NCBI RefSeq assembly: GCF_027595985.1
Contig: NC_073304.1
Location: 47,161,137-47,225,136 of the forward strand
Reading direction: 5' to 3'
DNA from: Sorex araneus
Lineage: Eukaryota; Chordata; Mammalia; Eulipotyphla; Soricidae
DNA: 64,000 nt
Shown here one piece after another: positions 23,778 to 34,659 of this stretch; position 1 is the stretch's first letter, and the number at the start of each line of letters is the position of its first letter. The notes under the pieces are model-generated. The model made no database searches. It worked only from the letters and a program-made list of their open reading frames with translations, and was not told the origin of the DNA. A program made the translations under genes and the position numbers.

Positions 23778-24316
23778 TTTTTTTTTTTATTTATTTTTTT
23801 TTTTTAAAATTTTATTGAATCACCATGTGGAGGGTTACATAGTTCTCAGGATTATGTCGGTTATACAGTTCTCAAACACCCTTCACTTCACCAGTGCCCA
23901 TCTTCCATCACCAACCCCCCCAGTATACCTGCCGCCCCCTCCCACCTCCCCAGTCCCAACCCTTGCACATGATATGTTTCACTTCGTTTACGCCTTATTT
24001 CGATTACATTCCATGTTTCAACACACAACTCACTACCGTTGTTGGGGTTTCCCCCCAAAAAGAAAAGCAGTCCTATTGCCAAGGAGGCATTTGATAGTTC
24101 TCCATTGCTAAGAATATAGAGATATTAAGTCCCGCTGTTTGTTACATAGTTTTTCTTTTTCCCCCTTGCCCCGCGCCACCGAGTTCACGCCTGTTTTAGT
24201 AATCGCCACGCTGCCTGACAAGGGAAAAAAAAAACCGAAAAGGATGGTTATTTCCCGTCATCAGCAGGCGTGGGGCTCTGGCTTAGTTGATAGACTTGTA
24301 GAGTATCTGCAAGCAG
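23778..24316 (-). mobile_element. L1-tailed retroposon with unusual 5' half
   Basis: A 539-bp antisense insertion with a long T-rich tail and exact 16-bp duplication TCAGACAATGACTTTA (23762 and 24317). The 3' half is L1-tail-like (GTGATTCAATAAAATTTT as read on the minus strand). The 5' half (24060-24316) resembles no other L1 copy in the window. Confidence 0.85.
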
Positions 24317-24741
24317 TCAGACAATGACTTTAGTGACACCATGCTGTGGATGTTTAACAAACTAAAGAAACAATGACACAGGTAGTCAGTAAAGCACAAG
24401 AAAATATAAGAGTAGAAATAAAAAAAACTACTATAATCGGAAATGAAGAGCATGGTAGGTGATATTAAAAAAAAAAAAACTCGAAAGAAGCTCTGAATAG
24501 CAGAATAACAGCAGCTAATTAAAAAAAAATAAGGAGCTCCAAGATGAGATGAAGGAAACCATTAGAAAATGCAGAGGTAGAAATAGTCTGAAAAAAAAAT
24601 GAACTATACATCAGTGAACTAAGGGATGAGTTTAAGAGAAACAACAAACAAAATTAGAGTCCCTGCAGAACAAGAAGACAAATGCGATGTAGAAACAATA
24701 GTTAAAGAAATCATTGATAAGAATTTCCCAGAGTTATAAAG

Positions 24742-25345
24742 AAACTATGGGGCATATGCAATGGAATACTGTGCAGCTGTTAGGAAAAATAAAGTCATGA
24801 AATTTGCTTATAAATGGATGGACATGGAGAGTGACTGAATTTCAGTGCTGACTGAAATGAGTCAGAAGGAGAGGGACAGATATAGAATGACTGCACTCAT
24901 TTGTGGGATATAAAAAAAATAGTATGAGACTAACATCCAAGGCCAGGTAAAATAGAGGCCAGAAGGACTTGTCAATGGTTAACAGCTGCTACAAGTATTG
25001 GGGTATGGGTGGGCAAAGGGCAGTTAAGATAGAGAAGGGATAAGTATGACAATAATATTTAAAAATGATCACTCTAGACAAGAACTGAGTGTTAAAATTA
25101 GGTAAAGGTTAAATGATAACCTTTCAGTATTTGTATTGCAAACCATAAAGCCCAAAAGGAGAGAGAAAGAGAGAAACAGAGAGAGAGAGCACCTTCCATG
25201 GAGACAAGTGTATGTGAAAGATAACAGGACACTGGTGCTAGGTAGGAAATGTACACTGGTGAAGAGATGAGTATTGAAACATATAAGTGAAACCCAATCA
25301 TAAAAAACCTTGTAATTGTGTATCTCACTGTTATTCAATAAAAAA
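24742..25345 (+). mobile_element. Shrew L1 3' end
   Basis: Starts within the ORF2 C-terminus (GGAATACTGTGCAGCTGTTA), then the 3' UTR with a GA-rich stretch, ending AATAAAAAAATAAAAAAA. It is inserted in the HAL1-like element. Confidence 0.85.
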
Positions 25346-26423
25346 ATAAAAAAATTCCCAATATTGAGGAATATAGGCACTAAGATCCAAGAAATCTGAA
25401 GGGTCTCAGTGAAATAGACCCACTAGGAAGATTCTGAGACACATTATACTCAACGTGTCTCAAAGTGACAAAATCAAATGATAGAGAATGTTGAAAGCAA
25501 CAAGAACAAAACAAAAAGAAACTTACATACAAGGGAAAGCCCAGAATATGTATAGCAGATTTATCAAATGAAACTTTATGAGCCAGCAGAGAATGGAGGG
25601 ATATATTACAAAAACTCAACAAAATGAACACCTCACTAAGAATACTCTACCCAGCTAGATTATCATTCAGACTTGAAAGAAAGATACAGGGATTCAAAAA
25701 GAGAGGACAGTATAGGGAATTCATAGTCTTGAAACCAGTTTTGCATGAAACATTAAAAGGCTTTTATATGTCTGCCAAGGGGGCAGGCTTGCAGCATTAG
25801 TAGAGGAAAGGGGACACTGGTGATAGTACAGGTTCTGGAATATTGTATGCCTGAAACAAGTCATTATGAGTAGTTTTGTAATCACAGTGGCTTAATAAAA
25901 TCAAAGAAAAAATGCAGACTTTCATATTTTTTCTTCTCAGTTTCTCAAATAAATGGAAGATGACAGTATATCAAATATTATTTATTTATGGATATTATCA
26001 TAAGCTTAATAACACCTAGGTATCCCAAAATTTGAGAAAGAGTTACACTGGATCAGTAATTTATTGTCAATGCATGGAACATGATGTTATCTGGAGACAG
26101 ATACTTAAGTACTAATAAAATGAACACCTTTCTGTAGAATTTCTGTCAAGCAGATTTTCTTCGATTGATTTGAAATAGTCATTAGAGAACATATTTCTAT
26201 AAGGTTTGGAATTCATGCAAAATTTAATTCTGGTGAACATAATCTCTTTTCCATGATGAGTGGACAAGCATATATATACATACACATATATATTCATCTA
26301 TGTAGATTATTTTCATAGACATTATCACCTACAGTTTTCATCTTAATTTCAAATTCCTATAGATAGAAGTGTACTATTCCCAAGCTTACCATCACTACTG
26401 CCTGCATATAAAAATAAGGCTTA

Positions 26424-26582
26424 GGGCTGGAGTGTCAGTATATATAGAGGGTGAGGTGTTTGCCATGCACAAGGCCAACCCCTGAGCATCCTCTGAGCTA
26501 GAAGAGACAGGAATAAGCCCTGACTGAGCACCACCAGGTGTGGCCCAAGAACCAAAAAAAAAAAAAAAAAAAGAAAGAAAGA
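26424..26582 (+). mobile_element. SINE-1, internally shortened
   Basis: Head, collapsed B-box region and CACCAGGTGTGGCCC end with A tail. Duplication AAGGCTTA (26416 and 26583). Confidence 0.78.
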
Positions 26583-26781
26583 AAGGCTTATAAATCAATG
26601 CTACTTCAATTAAAAAAAATCATAATTCAATTATAAAAACCAAAACTTTTGCCTATGTTAACTACAATCTGAATAGTCAGAATACCCCGACTTTCTCAGA
26701 TATCCTCTTTGAATGTTTATCAAGTATTTCATAAATACTGAATAATAAATATTTCATAAATAAAATAATAAGTATTTCATA

Positions 26782-27411
26782 AAGCCTGGCTGTCTTCACC
26801 GGGGCCCGTTGGAGCGGGGTGGGTTGAGTTTCCCTCCCCTCCCTGAGCAGAGCTCTGGCAGTCGAAGACCAGCCACAGCCATGCTCAAGACCCCTCTCCA
26901 CTTGTTCAAATGAGCCTCATGTATGAAGGAACCAGCAGAGGAACCCAGGTGTGCGGGACCCAGGGCTGGGATCTCCAAGCCTGCTCAGATCAGGACTGGG
27001 CCTCCTCCACCCAGATCCCCCATTTCCCAGTAGGTTGGTAGCCCACCACCATGCTGTGTAATCTTATCAATGGCCAACATCCAGAGACTATAAAACCAAA
27101 CTCCTGTAAGTACATGGGTGTGACATCTTATAGCCTAGTTCTCCTCGGAGAACCTGTTAAGCTACTGAAAGTTTCCTGCTTACACGGGAGAGCCTGGTGA
27201 GCTCCCCATGGTGTATTCATATGCCAAAACCAGTTACAATGATGGTTCTCATTCCCTGACCCTGAAAGAGCTTCTAATGCGGCATTGTTGGGAAGGATGA
27301 GTAAAAAGAGGCTGCTAAAATCTCAGGGATAGGACAAATGGAGATGTTACTGGGCCCGCTCAAGCAAACCGATGATCAAAAGGATGACAGTGACAGTGAT
27401 ACAGTGATTTA
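26782..27411 (+). mobile_element. Long RTE-tailed non-autonomous element
   Basis: About 630 bp. The 5' two-thirds (26806-27130) have no tRNA head and share blocks with 39660-39990 (GAGCGGGGTGGGT, GAGCCTCATG, ACATCCAGAGACT). 27142-27240 matches the body of SINE-2. An extra internal block follows, then the RTE tail (CCGCTCAAGCAAACCGATGA and GACAGTGACAGTGATACAGTGA). No ORF. It may be a longer ancestor or relative of SINE-2. Confidence 0.6.
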
Positions 27412-27908
27412 ATAAGCTAAAAACTAGTAGCTATTCTTTCTAGAATACATAGAAGACAGCATCTTTTTTTCTCTCTCTTCTAAGATACTAATGTCATTTT
27501 TTTCTCCTTAAGTTTATTTTCTGTTTAATTTTCTTTCAACTTGTTTAGAATGATTTTGTGCAATTAAACAGGTATATTTTGATTTACAATAAAATAAAAT
27601 TCCAGGTTAATACTGAATATGCATGTCTAATTTCTTCACTTGAAACTTCACTGAAACAATAATAAAAGGGTTTAAAAAGAAGACATAAAACTGTGAGTTT
27701 GAATATCATAAGAAAGGATACAATAACAAAATTGTAGTAAGCAGGCAATCTATGCATGTATGCAGGGAAGAGTTTTACAAGATATGTCTTATACTGCTTG
27801 TCCTTAGTTTGCTCATAAGGTTCCTGACTGGAATTTGTAGAACTTGGACTTTGTGAGGTTCTTTATCTTTATCATCAATATAGTTATTTCTCAAGGTAAT
27901 TTTTGAGC

Positions 27909-28058
27909 TTGTTTTGGGCCACACCTGGAAATGCTCAGGGTTATTCCTGGCTTTGCACTCAAAAATCACTCTAGTGGTACTTGATAGACCGTATGGAATG
28001 CTGGGGATTGAACCTGTGTTGGCTGCTTGCAAAGCAAATGCCCTACCTGCTGTATGCC
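27909..28058 (-). mobile_element. SINE-1, inverted
   Basis: TTTTGGGCCACACCTGGAAA, GGGGATTGAACCTGTGTTGG. Confidence 0.85.
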
Positions 28059-28139
28059 TTTCTTCTATAGTAGTTTTATCTTAGGGTAATTCCAAATTGC
28101 AAAAGCTTACAAAATTTTCTTCTTACTGAGGAAATATTT

Positions 28140-29081
28140 CAGTGAAATATTTCACTGAAACTCTTCAGTGCCAGCCTTGAGAACATCATGCGACGACTGG
28201 AATGGGAAGGAATGGAAGTGAAGAGAGATGGTCGGCAATCACACCATCTCTGCTTTGCTGATGACATCGTTCTAATAACACCAAACATTAGCCAAGTGGC
28301 ACAAATGCTGGTCGACTTCAACTGAGAGTGTGGAAAGGCCAGACTGCAGCTGAATTTCAGCAAAGCAATGTTCATGAAAAACAAACTAGTCCCTGACGTT
28401 CCATTTGTTCTCAACGGAACGAACATCTCTGAATGCAGCAGCTATGTGTACCTGGGTTGAGAACTCAACGTGAAGAATGACTTGGCGTCAGAACTGCGCT
28501 GGAGGAAGAGAGCAGCAGGGAAGGTCTCCAAGAGTGTTGAAGAAGTGGTTAACAGGACAAAGAACCTCTGGCTCTGGGCATATCTTTTTGACTCCACCAT
28601 TCTTCCTGCACTAACATATGCCTCAGAGACCTGGGCCCTATGAAAACAGGATGAGAACACTATTCGGGTATCCCAAAGAGGAATGAAAAGAGCTATGCAT
28701 GGAGTGTCACATTTCACTCAAGTGAGAGAAGGAATTTGGAGTTCTGACCTCAGTCGCAAGTCAAGAATCAGGGATGCTGTCTCATTTGCCAAGGCGTTGA
28801 AAATCAGATGGGCCGAACATGTAATGCAATCAGAGATGACCGCTGAACTAGAGCTATTATCGACTGGATTCCATGGGACGTCAAAAGACCACGTGGATGC
28901 CCACCAATGAGATGGTCAAACTTCTTCGTCAAAACCTTGAATGAACCATTTGAGGCGCTTCCTGTTCCTGGAGTGAACAGATATCATTGGGCTACACTAG
29001 CATGTGACAGGGACAAATGGAGATGTTACCGGCACCCGCTCGAGCAAATCGAAGATCAATGGGATGACAAGTGATACAAGT
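28140..29081 (+). mobile_element. RTE-clade LINE, 5'-truncated (RTE1_Sar-like)
   Basis: Carries the 3' part of an endonuclease-reverse transcriptase ORF followed by a short 3' tail. In one frame it reads HHLCFADDIVLITPNIS (RT catalytic FADD box), then LNFSKAMFMKN, NGTNISECSSYVYLG and TILPALTYASETW. After a frameshift near 28850 it reads [27 protein letters not shown], ending about 29075. Three in-frame stops and the frameshift make it dead. It ends in CAAATCGAAGATCAATGGG and a GACAAGTGATACAAGTGA tail rather than poly(A), typical of RTE elements. Near-perfect flanking repeats (GAGGAAATATTT at 28128 / GAGGGAATATTT at 29082) mark a real insertion. The protein motifs match RTE proteins of strongylid nematodes as I remember them; RTE1_Sar of common shrew was reported as horizontally transferred. 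Confidence 0.88.
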
Positions 29082-29571
29082 GAGGGAATATTTAATTCCT
29101 GAAAAATTTAGTGACTTATAGTTGAAGACAATACTTTTAGCTTTATAAAGGGTAAAGGTACCTGATTGTCAACAAAACAACACAAAACAAAGGTATTAGA
29201 GCCTGTGATACAGCACATGTTTTTCATATATGAGCACCTGGGGTCAAGTTCTAGCATATTTGCATGTTCATGCACACACACAAACACACACAAACCCAGA
29301 GGTATAAAACTGTATACCTGAAATTTTGTAGAATCAGAAGCAAGGTAAATCAGTATAATTTGTTTTGCATGAAAAATGAAAATGAAGACATATAATTTCT
29401 TCGAGGTCATTATATTTTACTAAACAGAGAATTTGATTTCTGGATATATTTTTTGGGGGCCTGTTCTGTAAGTCTTGGACAACTAATCACTAGTTGCCAC
29501 GACATACAGTTGATATTATTATCAATAAAATAGTACTTATCACCTTAAAAATTAGGGAACTAGGGACTGGA

Positions 29572-29756
29572 GATAGTACAGCAGACAAGACACTTGCCTT
29601 GCATGTGACTGAACCAGTTCAAACCCTAGATTTGCATAGAACAGGATTCCCTGAGCCCTATCAGTGAGAGTGATTGCTGAGCACAGAGGAGTAAGCCTCT
29701 AGCAATACCAATAATAGCCTAAAACCAAAAAAGAAAAACAAACTAAAAAAAGTGAC
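29572..29756 (+). mobile_element. SINE-1, diverged
   Basis: GGGACTGGAGATAGTACAGC head; degraded B box; A-rich tail. Confidence 0.7.
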
Positions 29757-29759
29757 TAT

Positions 29760-29917
29760 GGGGCTAGAGAGATAGTCCAGTATGTTGAACACATGCTTTG
29801 TATGTGGGGGCCTGGGTTTGACCACCAGTACCACATGCAGCACTTCCAGGAGTAACCCTTGAATACAGCAGAGGAAGTAGACTCTGAGCACTGACAGGTG
29901 TAGGCCCACAAACAAAT
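29760..29917 (+). mobile_element. SINE-1, diverged
   Basis: GGGGCTAGAGAGATAGTCCA head, TGGGTTTGACCACCAGTA, CTGACAGGTGTAGGCCC end. Confidence 0.75.
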
Positions 29918-30030
29918 CATTAGGGAATTACTGAACTAGATAACATCAAAAGATCTAAATACATAAATATATCAAATAAATCTAGGTTGTCCATAAGTCT
30001 TGAATAGGAAATGAGGATACCTGGATTTTT

Positions 30031-30205
30031 TTGGGGGGGGGCTTTTTGGGCCATACCTGGTGATGCACAGGGGTTACTCCTAGCTCTGCACTCAGGAATT
30101 ACCCCTGGTGGTGCTCAGGGGACCATATGGGATGCTGGGTATTGAACCCGGGTCAGCCATGTGCGAGGCAAATGCCCTACCCGTTGTGCTACTGCTCCTG
30201 CCCCT
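30031..30205 (-). mobile_element. SINE-1, inverted
   Basis: 15-bp duplication GATACCTGGATTTTT / GATACCTGAATTTTT (30016 and 30206). Confidence 0.93.
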
Positions 30206-30999
30206 GATACCTGAATTTTTATCCTATTCAATTTCCTGTGTTCCAGACAATCCACTTAATCTCAAAGCTCAATCTTGTTATTTGTATAATTAAGTTATTA
30301 GATCTCTAATGTTTCTCTTATTTCAGTAGAGACCAGGGAAATCTGCCAAATGTCCTCTCTAGCAGCCTTAATGACAATCTCATTATCTGAGCAACATAAC
30401 AAGAGCCACAAAATATTGCCAGCCACAGTAACTTAAATGGTGACCAAGATTTCTATTAGGTTCTCAGTTATTTAGGCATGCAGTGATCTCATGACTGACC
30501 TGAGTTACACAGTCTCTTCAAAGACATGACTCAAGGCTTCTATCATAAATTAGTCTATACTGTTAGTATAGGCTACTTGCTGTGATTCAAGTTCCTTGGT
30601 AAAGAGATAATTTTATCAGGCAGGCTAGTCCAAGAATTAGATGTTGCCATCCAAGATACAAGCAAAGGGAAAATCTTCGGACCACGCAGGATACAGAGTT
30701 TTGGCTTGCTGAATTAATCCTTTCCTATATACCTTGTTTTAGTCCTCAGGGGTCTTCTTGAGGAAGAATGTTTGATAATTATTTTTTGAAACTGTTTATG
30801 TATAAAATATGGTTATTCTACTGTCATACATGATAAGTATGTATGACAGTAATAGGCAGTCATAGATTGTTGGTGTTTTTCCCCCCTGAGGATTTTTAAA
30901 GGTGTTGATCTACTTCCAGAATTGTTATTAAAGTTTGAAAGCCTTCTGGTTTTCTGATCCTTTGTTGTTCTAGAACATACTGGTTCCAGCCCTTTGAAA

Positions 31000-31165
31000 T
31001 AATTATTTTACCTAATCTCCACAACTCTAGAAATAGGCTGATATGCTCTGATTTACAAATGGGAGATACTGTGATAAGTCCTTTGCTCTAGGTAAGTTAG
31101 CACGGATTTCAAGTTATCCAATACCCAAACCCACTATCCAAGTGTTTTTACTACATCAAGCCTCT
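31000..31165 (-). mobile_element. MIR
   Basis: ACCTAATCTCCACAACTCTA, TTACAAATGGGAGATACTG and AACCCACTATCCAAGTG in antisense MIR order. Confidence 0.65.
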
Positions 31166-31823
31166 CAGTGAATGGTTCAACTTTATCCTTAGACTTCAGT
31201 TTACAAATAAAGATGTCCTTCACCATGACTAAAATTATTCTGTTAATTCATTTCAAGAAAAATGCTTATGTACAATGCCCCTGAGCAGGTACTGATGTCA
31301 CTTTTTCTACTTCAGGCAAAAGGATTATCTGAAGTTCCAAGTATGTATATGCTTTCTTTGCTATCAGTTCTGCTGCTATATGCCCTTGTAAGTCAAATCC
31401 CTTCCAGAATAGGTTTTTTAAAGATGCCAGATAGATACTCAACAGCCTCAACCCTTATATTTAACTTTCTCTTTCACAAAAACCCTTGGAAAGTAAAAGA
31501 AAGAAAATGAAATTTTCAATGAAAGGAACTAAAATGAAGTTCTGTGGAAATAAAAGTTCCTATCTTCTCTAGAGTCGATGGTATCATGTCAAACTAGCAC
31601 AAGTGATTGATTGGATCAGCAACTGAATAAAATCTTATAGAGTGGTTGAGGAAACAGCACAAAATTTTAAGAAAATATCATTACAGAGTTTTAAATCCTG
31701 GGATGCTAAACTTGAGAAAAATCTAAAGAATTTGATCAGAAGCAAATGAATGGTTAACTGTAACTAATTTTTTTTAAAAGATCAGAATATATAGATTAAA
31801 AATATTCAGCTATAACTAATTTT

Positions 31824-32055
31824 CACTGTATTACTGTCATCCCGTTGCTCATTGATTTGCTCGAGCGGGCACCAGTAACATTTCCATTGTGAGATTTGTT
31901 ATTTTTTTTTGGCATATCTAATACATCACAGGGAGCTTGCCAGGCTCTGCCTGTGTGGGTGAGATACACTTGGTAGCTTGCCAGACTCTCCGAGAGGGGC
32001 AGAGGAATGAACCCAGGTCAGCCGCATGCAAGGCAAATGCCCTATCCGCTGTGAG
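31824..32055 (-). mobile_element. SINE-2, inverted
   Basis: Reverse-complement copy beginning with the RTE tail (CACTGTATTACTGTCATCCC) and ending in the tRNA-like head. Exact 10-bp duplication AACTAATTTT at 31814 and 32056. Confidence 0.9.
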
Positions 32056-33073
32056 AACTAATTTTAATAATAAGTATTTATTCTAAATGTTTACCCTATT
32101 TATTTAAACATTTATGGTTATTTATATCCTAAATTAAGTTTCGATTAGTTTTAAAATTATATATGTAACTTTTAAAAATTGGCATCCATATCTCAGTGAC
32201 AGAATTCAGATATTATATCTCAGAGGCATACAATAAAAATGTTTTTAAAGAAAAAAATCTCAACTCCATAATTATTAGTGTCAGGCTATTAGAACTAATG
32301 GTGTCTTTGGATATCAGTGATATTAACCACTCTACAAATTTGAACTGAGCCAGGAAAGTATTGTTTTGTTAAATCAATTAGTCTTATAGGACAGAATTTG
32401 AACTAGAAGTTGGATTCCTATATTTCCAATTCAGATATAGTCATCAAACTTTATTACCTTAAACAGATGATTTAAAACTGTTAAGAGGATTACACTTAAG
32501 TCTTAAAGAGTTGGACTTTATTTAAAGCAAATTAAATAAATTGCATTTTTCTAAGTCAGAGATTTGGATTTTATTTATGGAGATAAAGACAACTCCTCTA
32601 AACTCTTTGACTTTACTACTGATTTGCTCAGCCATCTGAATTATTTAGCACTAATAACACCATGTAATTATTATGAGTGTAGAAGAAGATGTAAAGTTCC
32701 CTTCAAAATAAATGCTGACATAAAACAATATATGATATAGTAGAGGATGGGAGATACTGATAGTATATCATGTGATATTTGGTACTTTTATATACGTCAA
32801 TTATAAAGATAACATATTGATTTGTTTTACTTCTTTGAGATAATATAGGAGGAGCAGCACAGAGAGAAAACAGAAATTAGTAGCTCGTGAATTTTGTTTA
32901 ACCCTAAAACAGTTTGAATAAATTAGTCTATATAATTTAAAAAAAATAACGCTTTAATACCCTGTCATTATTATGAAAGTGGAATATATATCAAAGTCTA
33001 AGTTTCTAATTTCTCTTAAAAAAGTCAGATGACTTGGCCATGTCACCTCCCAGTTAAAACTAAATATGTCTGT

Positions 33074-33331
33074 GGGCTGGAGTGATAGCACAGTGGTAGG
33101 GCATTTGCCTTGCATGCGGCCGACCTGGGTTTGATTCCCACCATCCCATATGGTCCCCTGAGCACCACCATCCCTCCACATTAAAAGGAGTAACTCCTGA
33201 GTGCAGAGCCAGGAGTAACACCTGTGCATCGCTGGATGTGACCCAAAAAGCAAAAAAGCAAAAAAAAAAAAAAAAACAAAAAAAACCAAACCAAACCAAA
33301 ACCAAAACCAAAACCAAAACAAACAAACAAA
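33074..33331 (+). mobile_element. SINE-1 with insert and long tail
   Basis: 18-bp exact duplication AAAACTAAATATGTCTGT (33056 and 33332). A 17-bp insert sits in the body near 33170, and the tail has become an (AAACC)n repeat at 33262-33331. Confidence 0.94.
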
Positions 33332-33474
33332 AAAACTAAATATGTCTGTCCTCTATAGTCATGCATTCTCTGGTTTATCATAGTCATCTCTTACCTATGT
33401 AATCTTAAATAGTAGCAGTCAGGCACTCTAGACTTTAGTTGGGACTTCTCTTTTTAGGCAAACACTTTATTTTA

Positions 33475-33643
33475 CGGTTATTTTTGGCTCACATCTAGTG
33501 GTGGTCGGGGGTTACTCCTTGTTCTGCACTTAGAAATCACTTCTGGCAGGCTCAGGGGAACCATATAGGATGTGGGGAATCAAATTCAGGTTGGCTGAGT
33601 GCAAGGCAAGTACCTTACCCTTTGTACTATCACCCCAGTTCCT
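33475..33643 (-). mobile_element. SINE-1, inverted, diverged
   Basis: GGCTCACATCTAGTGGTGGT ... GTACTATCACCCCAG. Confidence 0.8.
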
Positions 33644-33814
33644 ACAAGCATCCATTTTTTGGAGGGAAGGGATAAATGGTGGGAAAAAAGAAAGGAAAAT
33701 GTACAGAAATTTTCACTGTGAAATTACATCATCAGAGATTCTACTATCCTAGTGTACTTGGGATGTACTGAATAAGATTTCTAATGAATGGTTATAAATA
33801 CCTAAGACATGCCA

Positions 33815-33847
33815 GGTTGCAAACCATAAAGCTCAAAAGGAGAGAGA

Positions 33848-33881
<34 letters not shown>

Positions 33882-34098
33882 CAGAGAGACAGAGACAGAG
33901 ACAGAGTGCCTGCCATAGTGGCAGGCAGTGGGATGGGGAGGGGAGAGGGGGGAAGGAAACTGGAATCACTGATAGTGGGAAAAGTACACTGATGAAGGAT
34001 GGATGTTAGAACATTATATGACTGAAATCCAATCATAAACAACTTGTAAATATGTGTATCAATGTGATTCAATTAAAAATAAATAAAAATTAAAAACG
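33815..34098 (+). mobile_element. Shrew L1 3' UTR copy
   Basis: GCAAACCATAAAGCTCAAAA, a long GA repeat, then GTACACTGATGAAGGATGG and a poly(A)-like end. Confidence 0.75.
33838..33906. repeat. (GA)n microsatellite
   Basis: GAGA run with CAGA interruptions, arising in the GA-rich patch of the L1 3' UTR. Confidence 0.9.
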
Positions 34099-34658
34099 GA
34101 CAGGCAAAAATAGTCATAAAAAAACCTTCCAATAACCCAAAACTGGAAATGGGGACAGTTAGTTTGGGACTGAGTTGGTATTCTTGGGAATCTGCAGGCA
34201 CTCCCTTCCCTCCAGGTTTCAGTGCTTTTGAATTAATCAATTAATTCACCAGCAGCAATTGCTGCCTGAATATAGTGAGCTCTGATTGCCAATGACTGAG
34301 CTTCTCAGGACAGAAGGTTTAAGTCACACCACCAGGGGAGAAACCAAGGCCTCCAAAAAAAGTTGTTGATGAGGTGGGTTTAGGGTGGAGAGTGAAATAG
34401 GAAGAACACAGTGTGAACTTGAAACCAAGAACTTCCTCTTCTAGAGAAAAAGAGAGAGAAGAAAAAACCCTGCTATAGAGTAGGAAGGAGCAGGAATGGG
34501 GTGGGAGGGAAACTGGGGAAATTCATGATGGGAAATGTACACTGGTGAAGGGATGGGTGTTGGAACATTTTATGATTGAAATCCAAACATGAACAACTTT
34601 GTAACTGTGTATCTCACTGTGATTCAATTTTAAAAATTTAAAAATTAATTAAAAATTA
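34099..34658 (+). mobile_element. L1-tail retroposon
   Basis: Unrecognised 5' part, then the common L1 tail (GTACACTGGTGAAGGGATGG ... TCTCACTGTGATTCAATTTT) and an A/T-rich end. ACATGCCAGGT occurs both before 33815 and after 34658, so the two copies may have entered together. Confidence 0.6.
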
Positions 34659-34659
34659 A

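Larger units (their letters stand above)
23560..25790 (+). mobile_element. HAL1/L1 ORF1-like relic, twice interrupted
   Basis: Pieces 23560-23761, 24333-24741 and 25354-25790 read in order as an ancient L1 ORF1/HAL1-type element (GAATTTCCCAGAGTT ... AACTTACATACAAGGG ... ACTCTACCCAGCTAGATTAT). They are separated by the 23778-24316 and 24742-25345 insertions. Family assigned from memory. Confidence 0.6.

Noticed and set aside
24742-25353. Target duplication around the L1 3' end (AATTTCCCAGAG / AATTCCCAATAT)
   Set aside because: Too diverged to distinguish from chance, so not reported as a duplication.
28140-29081. RTE as nematode contamination of the assembly
   Set aside because: It is flanked by shrew SINEs and target duplications, and its tail is shared by SINE-2 copies throughout the window.
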